Shown here: piece after piece, positions 53,443-62,274 of the stretch | Numbering within the stretch: position 1 is the stretch's first letter | How the letters are laid out: every line of letters starts with the position of its first letter | From: an uncultured Mycoplasmatota bacterium | GTDB taxonomy: Bacteria; Bacillota_I; Bacilli_A; RF39; UBA660 | Length of the DNA: 64,000 nucleotides | Reading direction: 5' to 3' | NCBI GenBank assembly: GCA_947652325.1 | Contig: CANTCQ010000002.1 | Span: forward strand, 62,001-126,000 | Program-made: the position numbers and the translations under genes | The notes under the pieces: model-generated | What the model was told of the DNA's origin: nothing | What the model saw: the letters and a program-made list of their open reading frames with translations, nothing else | Database searches by the model: none

Positions 53443-56025
53443 ATGAAAAAATTAATATTAGTAGATGGGAATAACCTTTTGTTTAGGAGTTATTATGCAA
53501 CTGCCTATACAGGAAAAATGATGAAAAATTCAAAAAACTTTCCAACCAATGCCCTTTATGGATTTGTTTCCATGATGAGCAAAATTATTACAGAAGAAAA
53601 TCCAGAGTATATAGCTGTGGCTTTTGATATTGGCAAAAACTTTCGAGCGGAAAAATATGATTTTTACAAAGAAGGGCGAAAAGAAACACCAAACGAGTTA
53701 ATTATGCAAATGCCATATGCAAGAAAAATACTAAAGGGAATGGGAATCCAATATTTTGAACTGGCTCCATACGAAGCAGATGATATTATTGGAACGCTTT
53801 CTAAAAAAGTAGTAGAAGACCTAAATTTTGTGGCGACCATTATCTCAAGCGATAGAGACTTACTTCAGCTTATTAATGACCAAGTCGATATGAAACTATT
53901 AAAACAAAAAGGGCACATTCGTTACAATCCGATTAGCTTTTTTGCTGATTTTCAAATAGAACCTGTAAACATTATTGATTTAAAAGCCCTTGCTGGAGAT
54001 GCATCTGACAATATTCCAGGAGTAAAAGGAATCGGAGAAAAAACAGCCCTTCATTTACTTTCTACTTATAAAACTATAGAAGGGATTTATGAAAATATCG
54101 ATAACATTAAAGGAAAAATGCAAGAAAAATTAATTTCAGATAAAGACATGGCTTTTGTAAGTAAAGAAATTGCAACTATTTATAATGAAGTACCCCTGGA
54201 TATAAAAGATTTAGAAGATTTAAAATACGTTCCAACAATAGAAAGTAAGGAATTACAAGAAATTTATGAGGAATTGGAATTTTATTCTTTATTAAAAAAT
54301 TTTACGAAGAAAGAAAAAACCAATTATTTAGAAAATATGATAAGATTAGAAAATTCAGAAGACTTAAAATTAGATAATATTGTATCCTTTTATATCGAAG
54401 TAGATAGTCCAAATTATCATACGGGAAATATTTTAGGAATGGCTTTAACAGATAAAGAAAATACGTATTATATAAAAAAAGATTTCATAAAAGAATGTAT
54501 ACCTAAATTAAAAGACAAAATCTTATATACTTTTGATTTAAAGAAAAGTATAGTCTCTTTACATAAATTAGGGATTTCTTTAACTGAAGTGAACTACGAT
54601 TTAATGCTTGCAAGTTATCTTTTAAACTATAATATAAAAGATGATATTGCATACCTTATGAAATCAGAAGGATATGAAGTTGAATTCTACGAAGATACCA
54701 TTGCCAAAGGAAAGTTTGAAATCGAAAAAATCATTCCTGAGATAGCTTTAAAAAGTAAATTTATTTATGATACTCGGGATAAATTTATTCTCGATTTGAA
54801 ACGAGAAGATATGTTTGAATTATTTTCTACCATGGAAATGCCTTTAATTTCGGTTCTTGCAGATATGGAAATAACTGGAGTAAAAGTGGACCGTCAAATT
54901 CTTGAAGAAATGAAAGAAGAATTAAAAATTAAAATTGAACGTATATCCCATGAAATTTATAATTTAGCAGGAGAAGAATTTAATATCGCAAGTACTAAAC
55001 AACTTGGAGAAATTTTATTTATTAAATTAGGTTTACCAGGAGGCGTAAAAACGCAAAAAGGATACAAGACAGATGTAAAAGTGATGCATAAATTACTAGG
55101 AAGCCATCCAATTATTGAAAAAGTATTGGAATATCGAAATTTAACGAAAATTTATTCCACCTACATTGAAGGACTTGAAAACTTTATTTACGAAGATGGT
55201 CGTGTGCATACTATTTTTAAACAAACCCTAACTCGTACAGGAAGATTATCTTCTGTTGAACCAAACATTCAAAATATTCCTATCCGTGACGAAGGAGGAA
55301 GAAAAATAAGAAAAGCATTCTTACCTTCTAACGACTCATTTTTAAGCGCTGATTATTCGCAAATCGAATTAAGAATACTAGCACATATTTCGGACAGCCA
55401 AGAACTAAAGAATGCGTTTATAAACGATGCAGATATTCATACCAAAGTAGCAGCAGATATTTATGGAGTGCCAGAAATAGCGGTTACCAAAAAAATGCGT
55501 TCAACAGCGAAAGCAGTTATTTTTGGAATCGTTTATGGGATAAGTGGGTTTGGTTTAGGAGAAAATTTAGAAATTAGTGCCAAAGAAGCTAAAAAATTTA
55601 TTGAAAAATACTATGAATTATACCCTGGCGTAAAACGATATATGTATGAAATTGTTGCAGAAGCTTATCAAGAAGGAAGTGTACGCACTTTATTTAACCG
55701 TAAAAGAGAAATTGAAGAGTTAAATTCTTCTAATTTTATGGTCCGTCAAGCAGGAGAGAGAATAGCTCTTAATACTCCAATACAAGGCACCAGTGCAGAC
55801 ATTATAAAAAAAGCCATGATTGATATTTATGAAGAATTTAAACGTTTAGATATTAAAAGCAAATTAGTGATTCAAGTACACGATGAACTTATCATTGATT
55901 TAATCGAAAGTGAAAAAGAATTAGTAACCAAAATCGTAACAGAAAAAATGACAAATGCGATAAAACTTTCTGTACCTTTAAAAGTAAGTAGTGATTATGG
56001 ACGAGATTGGTATGAGACAAAATAG
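53443..56025 (+). CDS. polA: DNA polymerase I
   Basis: The 860-residue protein has an N-terminal 5'-nuclease domain (ILVDGNNLLFRSYYA, EADDIIGTL, SSDRDLLQL, GDASDNIPGVKGIGEKTA), a degenerate 3'-5' exonuclease domain lacking the DxE motif (VSFYIEVDSP), and a polymerase domain. The polymerase shows TGRLSSVEPNIQNIPIR, SADYSQIELRILAH, MRSTAKAVIFGIVYGISGFGL and VHDELI. It fills gaps in repair and removes RNA primers. Loss of proofreading is usual in Bacillota PolA. An ATG for the following broken gene overlaps its end. In Bacillus mutM follows polA; here 2.6 kb intervenes. Confidence 0.96.
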   Translation: MKKLILVDGNNLLFRSYYATAYTGKMMKNSKNFPTNALYGFVSMMSKIITEENPEYIAVAFDIGKNFRAEKYDFYKEGRKETPNELIMQMPYARKILKGMGIQYFELAPYEADDIIGTLSKKVVEDLNFVATIISSDRDLLQLINDQVDMKLLKQKGHIRYNPISFFADFQIEPVNIIDLKALAGDASDNIPGVKGIGEKTALHLLSTYKTIEGIYENIDNIKGKMQEKLISDKDMAFVSKEIATIYNEVPLDIKDLEDLKYVPTIESKELQEIYEELEFYSLLKNFTKKEKTNYLENMIRLENSEDLKLDNIVSFYIEVDSPNYHTGNILGMALTDKENTYYIKKDFIKECIPKLKDKILYTFDLKKSIVSLHKLGISLTEVNYDLMLASYLLNYNIKDDIAYLMKSEGYEVEFYEDTIAKGKFEIEKIIPEIALKSKFIYDTRDKFILDLKREDMFELFSTMEMPLISVLADMEITGVKVDRQILEEMKEELKIKIERISHEIYNLAGEEFNIASTKQLGEILFIKLGLPGGVKTQKGYKTDVKVMHKLLGSHPIIEKVLEYRNLTKIYSTYIEGLENFIYEDGRVHTIFKQTLTRTGRLSSVEPNIQNIPIRDEGGRKIRKAFLPSNDSFLSADYSQIELRILAHISDSQELKNAFINDADIHTKVAADIYGVPEIAVTKKMRSTAKAVIFGIVYGISGFGLGENLEISAKEAKKFIEKYYELYPGVKRYMYEIVAEAYQEGSVRTLFNRKREIEELNSSNFMVRQAGERIALNTPIQGTSADIIKKAMIDIYEEFKRLDIKSKLVIQVHDELIIDLIESEKELVTKIVTEKMTNAIKLSVPLKVSSDYGRDWYETK

Positions 56026-56472
56026 TGTATTATTAACAGGATTTAAAAATAGTAGCTCGACTTTATTATTAGATAAAGTTTCTAAGCAATATTCTAAATT
56101 TCTTTTTACAAAAAATTGATACATTATTTGAAATGAAAAAAACAGAATTATGTGATTATGTTTGGACAAAAACTCTTAATTAAAAATCTAGCAATAGAAG
56201 TGATGTGTAAACAGAAAACGAATTTTTTAAAAACGAATTTTCCTTTGAAAAAATTACTGGCTATTTTGGAAAAAAACAAGATTAGCTATATAATAAGTCA
56301 AAATCCAGGAACATCTTATTGTAATTTTGCTTACTATTATGTTTTAAAATATTTAGAGGCTAGAAAAATAGATACAAAAGTTATTTTTATTCATATTCTT
56401 TATGAAAAGAATTTTACAGAGTTTGATGCTTTGGTTGCTTTATTAAATCAAATAGACAAAGGGAGAGTATGA
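56012..56472 (+). pseudogene. Pyroglutamyl-peptidase I (Pcp) gene broken by two frameshifts
   Basis: Three frames together spell a Pcp-like protein of about 153 residues: SVLLTGFKNSSSTLLLDKVS from ATG 56012, then KIDTLFEMKK, then NYVIMFGQKLLIKNLAIEV and YIISQNPGTSYCNFAYYYVLKYL with the catalytic Cys and a FIHI His. The shifts fall exactly in an A6 run (56110-56115) and an A7 run (56136-56142). Removing one A from each joins the frames without stops. The product would be shorter than usual Pcp (about 200-215). Either decay or homopolymer sequence error explains this. The start overlaps the polA stop. Confidence 0.75.
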
Positions 56473-56473
56473 T

Positions 56474-57734
56474 ATGACCAAAAACCAGTGATAGGAATTA
56501 TTCCTACTTTCAATTTAAATAATGATGCAAATGACCCCTATCAAGATAGAGCAAGTTTTGTCACTATGTATAGTGAAAAAATTAAGGAAAGTGGAGGTAT
56601 CCCTCTTGGAATTTTAAGTGATGCTTCCTTATATACCTCTTTATGTGATGGCTATTTGTGGCCTGGAGGGAACAAGATTTTAAAAGAATACATTCCTATA
56701 ATAGAAGATGCCGTGAAAAATAATAAACCTGTGTTAGGAATTTGCCTCGGTGCCCAAACGATTGCCACAGTTTTAAATGTAATAGAAGACCAACAAGAAA
56801 ATCAAGCAAAAAGTTTTAAAGAAACTTATGACTTAAACAAAGAAACAAAACCTTATTTAAGAAAATTAGAAGATGAAAATATCCATTTACATGTTGTTAC
56901 GAAAGAAAAAGAAACAATAGATAAGGCTAGACATAAAGTGAAAATACAAAAGAATAGTTTATTGCATGAAATTTTTGGTTGTGATGATTTAAGTTTACAT
57001 GGAATGTTTATTGCAAGAACACCAAAAATGTACTTGTAAGTGCCCAGTCAGAAGATAAAGTGATAGAAGCAGTAGAATACAAAGAAAATGGTTCTTTATT
57101 ATTAGGAGTTCAATTTCATCCAGAAATAGAAGAAGAGAACCCATTATTTGATTGGTTAGTTTCATCAACTAAAAAATATTTGACGTTAGTAAATCGCGAA
57201 AACCCTATAAAATATTATGAAAATTACAAAATTGTTCCTTATAAGTCAAAATATCCGAAATGCCAAAGAGATAGTAATCTAGAGGAAAATACAGCAATAG
57301 CTTGGAAAAAATTACAGAATTTTCTAAAAGAAAATGGCTATAATGCAGAAATTGAAAGTGCTTATCGCCCAAAGGGACTACAAGAAGAAATTTACAATCA
57401 AATAAAAAGCGATGAAGGTACTGATTATGCAGAGGTTTATGTAGCAAAACTTGGATATAGTGAGCATGAACTTGGACTTGCCATTGATGTATGTTTACAA
57501 AAGAATGAATTATGGCTTTGTGGTTTTGAAGAAGAACTTAGTCCTTTTTATACTTTTTTAGAAGAACACTGTTCTAATTTTGGTTTTATTATTCGCTACC
57601 CAAAAGGAAAAGAACAAATTACAAAGTACAACTATGAGCCTTGGCATATAAGATATGTTGGTTCTATAGAGATAGCAAAAGAAATAATGGCCAAACATGT
57701 AACACTTGAAGAATACTTATGCGAAAAATACTGA
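56474..57734 (+). pseudogene. Class-I glutamine amidotransferase-like / VanY D,D-carboxypeptidase fusion gene broken by two frameshifts
   Basis: From ATG 56474 (RBS GGGAGAG) the frame MTKK shifts in an A5 run (56480-56484) to PVIGIIPTFNLN. It continues as a C26-type gamma-glutamyl hydrolase/GATase domain with LWPGGN, GICLGAQ (nucleophile Cys) and HGMF. A second shift in an A5 run (57024-57028) leads to NVLVSAQSEDKVIEAV and GVQFHPEIEE (His-Glu of the triad). It then continues as an M15 VanY domain (SAYRPKGL, GYSEHELGLAIDV, EPWHIRYVG). Adding one A at each run restores one frame of about 420 residues. No signal peptide is seen. All catalytic residues are kept, so decay is recent or the shifts are sequence errors. 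Confidence 0.75.
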
Positions 57735-57749
57735 AATTAGGAATAATTC

Positions 57750-57778
57750 TTGTATTTTTTTAAGAATAACATTATAAT
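57750..57778 (+). promoter_or_regulatory. Sigma-A promoter
   Basis: TTGTAT at 57750-57755 and TATAAT at 57773-57778 with a 17-base spacer, upstream of the zincin-like gene. Confidence 0.55.
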
Positions 57779-57801
57779 AGGGCTCAAATGAGGAATTAAT
57801 C

Positions 57802-58617
57802 ATGACATTAGAAGAAAAAACAATTTTCAATTTAAAAAAACTATTAAATGAACATATAAAATCAAAAGTAGGTCTTGATTTTTTTTATGACAGTATTGCG
57901 TTATTAAATCAAGATTGCTTATTCCAAAATTGTTTGCAAACAAAAATTGTGGAAAAAGAACAAGGACTATCCTTTTCCACCAAAACGCTAGAAATTCAAA
58001 TAAATCCTCAAAGTAATGAAAAAATGATTGAAAAAGAAATAAAAGAACTTGTACAGTATCAAACATTAGAAAGAAAAATACAAGTATTTAATATGTATTT
58101 TATTTTTGCTCTTTTACACGAAGTAAAACACATTAATCAAGTGGAAGTAGCACTAAATTCACATTTAGAACAAAATTTTACGCAACAAGCACATCGTATT
58201 TGGTATGATTTTATGCTAAGCCCTATGTCTAACTATAAGCAAAGAATTTATGAATTGTATAATAAGTATCATAACTTTCTCTTTTTTGAACGAGAAGCAA
58301 ATATTTTCAGTTTGCAAATTGTTTTACAATTATTTGATGTTCCTCTATTAAAAAGTTATTGCCAAAGGAATTTACTATCCCATTTTAAAATTGGCTATAT
58401 TAATAAAGGTCCTTTTATTAAATCCCCAATAGAATATACATGCAATTTATTTGGAAGTAGTATTGATATAACAGCAATGCCAAATTGCACTTTTATGGAA
58501 AAAATGGAAATGGGACTTCCTCTTAAGGAGAGCGAAATGCTACAATTAATAAATATTTTTAAATTGAAATATGAAACAAATGAAGAGATTATTAAAAGTT
58601 TAAAGAAAATTGCTTAA
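57802..58617 (+). CDS. Zincin-like protein of unknown family (HExxH)
   Basis: This 271-residue protein carries HEVKH (residues 106-110) in a helix YFIFALLHEVKHINQVE, and a downstream Glu-rich FEREAN helix (about 162-167) able to give the third zinc ligand, as in gluzincins. There is no signal peptide or membrane helix, so a cytoplasmic metalloprotease or a phage-derived protein is possible. The family is not recognised. Its stop lies 17 bases before mutM, whose RBS it overlaps, so the two are cotranscribed. Confidence 0.55.
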   Translation: MTLEEKTIFNLKKLLNEHIKSKVGLDFFYDSIALLNQDCLFQNCLQTKIVEKEQGLSFSTKTLEIQINPQSNEKMIEKEIKELVQYQTLERKIQVFNMYFIFALLHEVKHINQVEVALNSHLEQNFTQQAHRIWYDFMLSPMSNYKQRIYELYNKYHNFLFFEREANIFSLQIVLQLFDVPLLKSYCQRNLLSHFKIGYINKGPFIKSPIEYTCNLFGSSIDITAMPNCTFMEKMEMGLPLKESEMLQLINIFKLKYETNEEIIKSLKKIA

Positions 58618-58633
58618 TAAAGGAGAAAGTTTT

Positions 58634-59452
58634 ATGCCAGAAATTGCGGAAGTGGAAACGGTAAGAAATACATTAAAAAAGCAAATATTATATAAAAAAA
58701 TAAGAGAAGTAAAAATTTTATATGAGCAAATGATAGAAAGTGATATAGAAGAATTTAAAAATAGCTTAAAAAACAATCAGTTTGTAGATATTAAAAGAAG
58801 AGGAAAATGGCTCTTATTTGAATTAGAAAATCATTATCTTTTGAGCCATTTACGTATGGAAGGAAAATTCTTTTTAAAATTCCACCATGAACCTATTGTA
58901 AAACATGAACATATTATTATTACTTTTAGCGATAATACTGATTTAAGATATCATGATACAAGGAAATTTGGCCGCATGAATTTAATCAAAAAAGAAGAAT
59001 TAAAAACTTGCAAGTCTATTGCTAAACAAGGCTTAGAGCCAGGAGAAAAAGAATTAACGGCAGATTATTTATTAGAAAGTTTTAAAAGCAAAACGATGCC
59101 CATTAAAACCATTTTACTGGACCAAACCATTATTAGTGGTCTTGGAAATATCTATGCTAACGAAGTGTTATTTGCATCTAAAATTAATCCGTTTAAAAAA
59201 GGAAATAGGATTACAAAAAAAGAGGCCCAAATGATTGTAATATCAGCAGATAAAATTATTACAAGAGCTATAGAACTTGGTGGCACAACTATTAAAAGTT
59301 ACACCTCAAGCCTTGGGGTTACAGGAAGATTTCAACAAGAACTTATGGTACATAAAAGAGAAAATGAAGAATGTAGGAATTGCCATAACAAAATAAAAAA
59401 GGAAAAAATCGGTGGGAGAAGTACTTATTATTGTCCAACTTGTCAAAAATAA
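58634..59452 (+). CDS. mutM: Formamidopyrimidine-DNA glycosylase
   Basis: The start ATG 58634 gives the essential N-terminal MPEIAEVETV (Pro2 is the nucleophile and Glu3 the catalytic acid), behind AAAGGAG. The 272-residue enzyme has HLRMEGKF, YHDTRKFGRM, the H2TH region GLGNIYANEVLF, and a C-terminal zinc finger with CRNC and CPTC. It excises 8-oxoguanine and Fapy lesions. In Bacillus it follows polA; here a block of unrelated peptidase-like genes separates them. Confidence 0.96.
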   Translation: MPEIAEVETVRNTLKKQILYKKIREVKILYEQMIESDIEEFKNSLKNNQFVDIKRRGKWLLFELENHYLLSHLRMEGKFFLKFHHEPIVKHEHIIITFSDNTDLRYHDTRKFGRMNLIKKEELKTCKSIAKQGLEPGEKELTADYLLESFKSKTMPIKTILLDQTIISGLGNIYANEVLFASKINPFKKGNRITKKEAQMIVISADKIITRAIELGGTTIKSYTSSLGVTGRFQQELMVHKRENEECRNCHNKIKKEKIGGRSTYYCPTCQK

Positions 59453-59525
59453 CCAAATGATTAAAAATTTTTGATTTTGGAAAAAGGATGGGAACGATTG
59501 TTTAAAATGGTATTCGAGTAATTAT

Positions 59526-59554
59526 TTGACAAAATATTCAAAAAAGAATAGTAT
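59526..59554 (+). promoter_or_regulatory. Sigma-A promoter
   Basis: TTGACA at 59526-59531 and TAGTAT at 59549-59554 with a 17-base spacer. This shows that the following gene starts at ATG 59580 rather than further upstream. Confidence 0.6.
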
Positions 59555-59579
59555 AGAGAGCAATAAAAGAGGGAGATTT

Positions 59580-60191
59580 ATGGAATTTGAAGAATTATTT
59601 GTTGCTTATTTAAACGAATGGACTCTTGAAATTGAAAACAAAAAAACGAGTAAAATTTATAAATCAATTTTAAAAGATATTAAAATTTGGTTTTATGAAG
59701 TTTCTAAAACCAAGAAAAACATTCAAAAAAGTAGAAAAAAAATGGAAAGAGAATATTTAGCTATAAGAATACAATTTCCAAGTATAGAAGAAGCTGTTAT
59801 TTTAAAGGACACTCAAATCGTTTTAAATGGTTTTAATAGATTAATGATATATTTTGATGAACAAGAAAACAATATAGATACTTACTTGAATATTTTAGAA
59901 GGTTTGCATAATATAACAATGGAATATTATAAAGATGTAAAAACAGAAAATAAAAACACTTTATTATATATTCGTGTATTACTAGAAATATTTTTAGAAG
60001 CATATGAAAGAGACATAACAACTTTTGAAAAAGTTACTTTACAAATAACCGATGCTATAGAAAAAGAACAAATACCTATTTTAGATTATGCCCATCATGT
60101 TTATTTCTTAAAAGATTTCCTTTTACAAAAAATAAGTTGTGAAAAAAATTTAAATTTTGCTAGATATCAAAAAGAAACAATGAATCGTTGA
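59580..60191 (+). CDS. Unknown all-helical cytoplasmic protein
   Basis: The 203-residue protein starts at ATG 59580 with GAGGGAGA. It is predicted helical throughout (for example FEELFVAYLNEWTLEIENK, LLYIRVLLEIFLEAYERD), without membrane segments or recognised motifs. It is a lone gene convergent with tmcAL. The name and role cannot be assigned. Confidence 0.5.
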   Translation: MEFEELFVAYLNEWTLEIENKKTSKIYKSILKDIKIWFYEVSKTKKNIQKSRKKMEREYLAIRIQFPSIEEAVILKDTQIVLNGFNRLMIYFDEQENNIDTYLNILEGLHNITMEYYKDVKTENKNTLLYIRVLLEIFLEAYERDITTFEKVTLQITDAIEKEQIPILDYAHHVYFLKDFLLQKISCEKNLNFARYQKETMNR

Positions 60192-60263
60192 AAGAAGGAT
60201 TTTAATAAATTTTAAAAAATATAAAGAATAATTTTCAACAGTAGAAGAAAGTCCTAATTGTCA

Positions 60264-61379
60264 TTAGAGCTTTTTAATTGGAAAATTGCGTTTTTCAAAA
60301 ACATAAGTATTTGTATCCATAATTAAGTCATAGACTAAAGAAGCTTTTATTTCTGTTTTATACTGTAAAGAGTTTTTATCAATACTTATAGGCAAAGGAC
60401 TTGTTTTTTTTATTGCTTTTAAATAATTTTGACCCCTTTTGCTAAATCCAAGTATTTTGATGTAAGAAAGAGTAGTTTTTTTATTATCCTCTTTTGTAAT
60501 ACCAAGAAGAACATGGATACACATTCTTCTGATTTTATTGTAAGTATATCGTTTTGTTTTAATATTTTGTTGAAACTCTTCTAAAGTAAAACTTTTTTTT
60601 ACCATTTCTACTAAACGACTTTCTATGCCTTCATCAACTGTTAAAAAGGAATCGAGATGAGGTGTTGTTAAAATTTTAGTCTTTATTAATTTAAAAAAGA
60701 TTTCCTCGTTTTCTTTTAAAAGAGCATTTTGACTATCTTTTGGCAAATATTTTGTGATATTTTCTTTATTTTTCCATTTTTTTCGAATATTAGAAGCGCT
60801 AATTATAGACTCTGTACTTTGTAAGTCATGATAAGAATTTGTACGTTTTATAGAAACAGGTTCAATAATGAAATTATTATGTTTTATGGCCTTCAAATAA
60901 GAAATAGCAAGCAAATCATTTGGATGATTAAAATTTTTTTCAGATGGAATAGCTTTGGCAAGTGCTGTAGGATAATTTACTCCAGTTTTTAAAAGTTCTT
61001 GTACTTTTTTTTCATAAAGAGGATTTTCAATACAATCTACAATTTTTTTTAAAGTGTTTATATCATTAAGTTCACTTCCAAATACGAGTTTTTGAACACC
61101 GAAAGTATTTAAAATAGTAAGTGCCGTATTTGCAAAAGTATCAGCTGATTGTGTACCAAATAAAACAGGAAGCTCTAATACAATATCAATGCCATATTCC
61201 AAAGACAGTTTTACTTTATCTTCTTTGGTTAAAATACTAATTTCTCCGCGTTCTAAAAAATAACCATTTAAAACAAGAATTAAAAGGGAATTTGAAAACA
61301 TTTCTTTTATTTTTTTTATATGATATAAATGCCCATTATGAAAAGGATTGTATTCACATACTAAACCAATGATTTCCAT
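60264..61379 (-). CDS. tmcAL: tRNA(Met) cytidine acetate ligase
   Basis: The start ATG 61379 is supported by GGAGGT. The 371-residue protein begins MEIIGLVCEYNPFHNGHLYHI with the nucleotidyltransferase HxGH motif, followed by VLNGYFLERGE, LELPVLFGTQSAD and SASNIRKKW. The C-terminal domain has FSKRGQNYLK. It forms acetyl-AMP and makes N4-acetylcytidine at the wobble position of elongator tRNA-Met. It is divergent from yceD-rpmF, the cluster seen in Bacillus (ylbM-ylbN-rpmF). Confidence 0.93.
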   Translation of the reverse strand: MEIIGLVCEYNPFHNGHLYHIKKIKEMFSNSLLILVLNGYFLERGEISILTKEDKVKLSLEYGIDIVLELPVLFGTQSADTFANTALTILNTFGVQKLVFGSELNDINTLKKIVDCIENPLYEKKVQELLKTGVNYPTALAKAIPSEKNFNHPNDLLAISYLKAIKHNNFIIEPVSIKRTNSYHDLQSTESIISASNIRKKWKNKENITKYLPKDSQNALLKENEEIFFKLIKTKILTTPHLDSFLTVDEGIESRLVEMVKKSFTLEEFQQNIKTKRYTYNKIRRMCIHVLLGITKEDNKKTTLSYIKILGFSKRGQNYLKAIKKTSPLPISIDKNSLQYKTEIKASLVYDLIMDTNTYVFEKRNFPIKKL

Positions 61380-61439
61380 AAATACCTCCAAAATGTAAAA
61401 CTAGTGTATCAAAGATAATGAAAAAAATCTATCTAGTAC

Positions 61440-61468
61440 TTGGAATAAGATAAATAGTAAGATATAAT
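61440..61468 (+). promoter_or_regulatory. Sigma-A promoter of yceD-rpmF
   Basis: TTGGAA at 61440-61445 and TATAAT at 61463-61468 with a 17-base spacer, directly before the AGGTG RBS. Confidence 0.55.
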
Positions 61469-61484
61469 ACATATAGGTGAAAAC

Positions 61485-61970
61485 ATGATTATAGAGTTAA
61501 ATAAGATTCCTACCAATGGACTTGCAATAGATACGGATATCATTTTAAATAAAGAATTGTATAAAAATGCAGATATTCTAGATATAAAAAAATTGCATAT
61601 AATGGGTATTATACAATATGATTATGAAAACAATTTAGTATTTGATTTAGAAGTAAAAGGCTGTTTTTTAATCGAAGATGCCATTACTTTAGAACCGATT
61701 GAATTTCCTTTTTCTTGTAGAATAGAAGAAAAAGTAGAGAGTTTAGAAATATCTTATCAAGATTTTTATGAAAAAAGTAAAAATACACTTGATATTAGTG
61801 AAATTTTATGGGAGAATATTGTATTGGAAATTCCCATAAGTGCCACCAACTCAAGTAGAGAAGCTATGTCTTTGCAAGGAGATGGATGGGAACTAGTGAA
61901 TGAAAATAAGAAAAAAATTGACCCAAGGTTAGCAAAATTAGAAGAGCTACTACGGGAAGGGAAGGAGTGA
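61485..61970 (+). CDS. yceD: YceD family (DUF177) protein
   Basis: This 161-residue acidic protein matches YceD/DUF177: a first half with strand pattern and VKGCFLIEDAITLEPIEFPFSCRIEEK (the usual C-x-R-C-L... here mutated to GCFLI), then LDISEILWENIVLEIPISA and DPRLAKLEELL at the end. It is linked to 23S rRNA or L32 incorporation, and rpmF follows with its Shine-Dalgarno sequence inside the end of this gene. Confidence 0.85.
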   Translation: MIIELNKIPTNGLAIDTDIILNKELYKNADILDIKKLHIMGIIQYDYENNLVFDLEVKGCFLIEDAITLEPIEFPFSCRIEEKVESLEISYQDFYEKSKNTLDISEILWENIVLEIPISATNSSREAMSLQGDGWELVNENKKKIDPRLAKLEELLREGKE

Positions 61971-61974
61971 GATT

Positions 61975-62184
61975 ATGTTACAGTTTAACATTCAAAGATT
62001 TGCTGTTCCATTTAGAAGAACAAGTAAAACAAAAAAAAGAATGCGCCGTACTCACTTAAAAAAAGAGATAGGGGCTATAGAAAAATGCTCTAAATGTGGT
62101 GCAGCTATTAGACCTCATCGTGCTTGTACAAAGTGTGGAAATTACAAAAATAAAGAAGTAATTAAAGTAGCAGAAGAAAAGTAA
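61975..62184 (+). CDS. rpmF: Ribosomal protein bL32 with N-terminal extension
   Basis: The core AVPFRRTSKTKKRMRRTHLKKEI and a zinc site (CSKCGAAIRPHRACTKCG) identify bL32 of the zinc-binding type. The ATG at 61975 has AAGGAG at good spacing and adds MLQFNIQRF before the usual AVPFRR start. No ATG, GTG or TTG in frame lies closer, so the eight-residue extension appears real. It ends in a small terminator. Confidence 0.94.
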   Translation: MLQFNIQRFAVPFRRTSKTKKRMRRTHLKKEIGAIEKCSKCGAAIRPHRACTKCGNYKNKEVIKVAEEK

Positions 62185-62212
62185 ACTTTTAAAAGTACTT
62201 TTCTTTTTTTGT
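62174..62212 (+). terminator. Terminator of rpmF
   Basis: GAAAAGTA pairs with TACTTTTC over an A/T-rich loop, followed by a run of T. Confidence 0.75.
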
Positions 62213-62274
62213 GCAAATAAAATATATTATATGTTATTAAGATTTTAAAAATTCTTGTAAAAAACTATACAATA

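Noticed and set aside
57001-57060. Programmed -1 frameshift joining the GATase and VanY parts
   Set aside because: No X-XXY-YYZ slippery heptamer lies in the incoming frame, and the same gene has a second shift near its start. Decay or sequence error is simpler.
60249-60275. Terminator between the unknown gene at 59580 and tmcAL
   Set aside because: The inverted repeat AGTCCTAAT/ATTAGAGCT has mismatches in the stem, so I did not list it as a feature.
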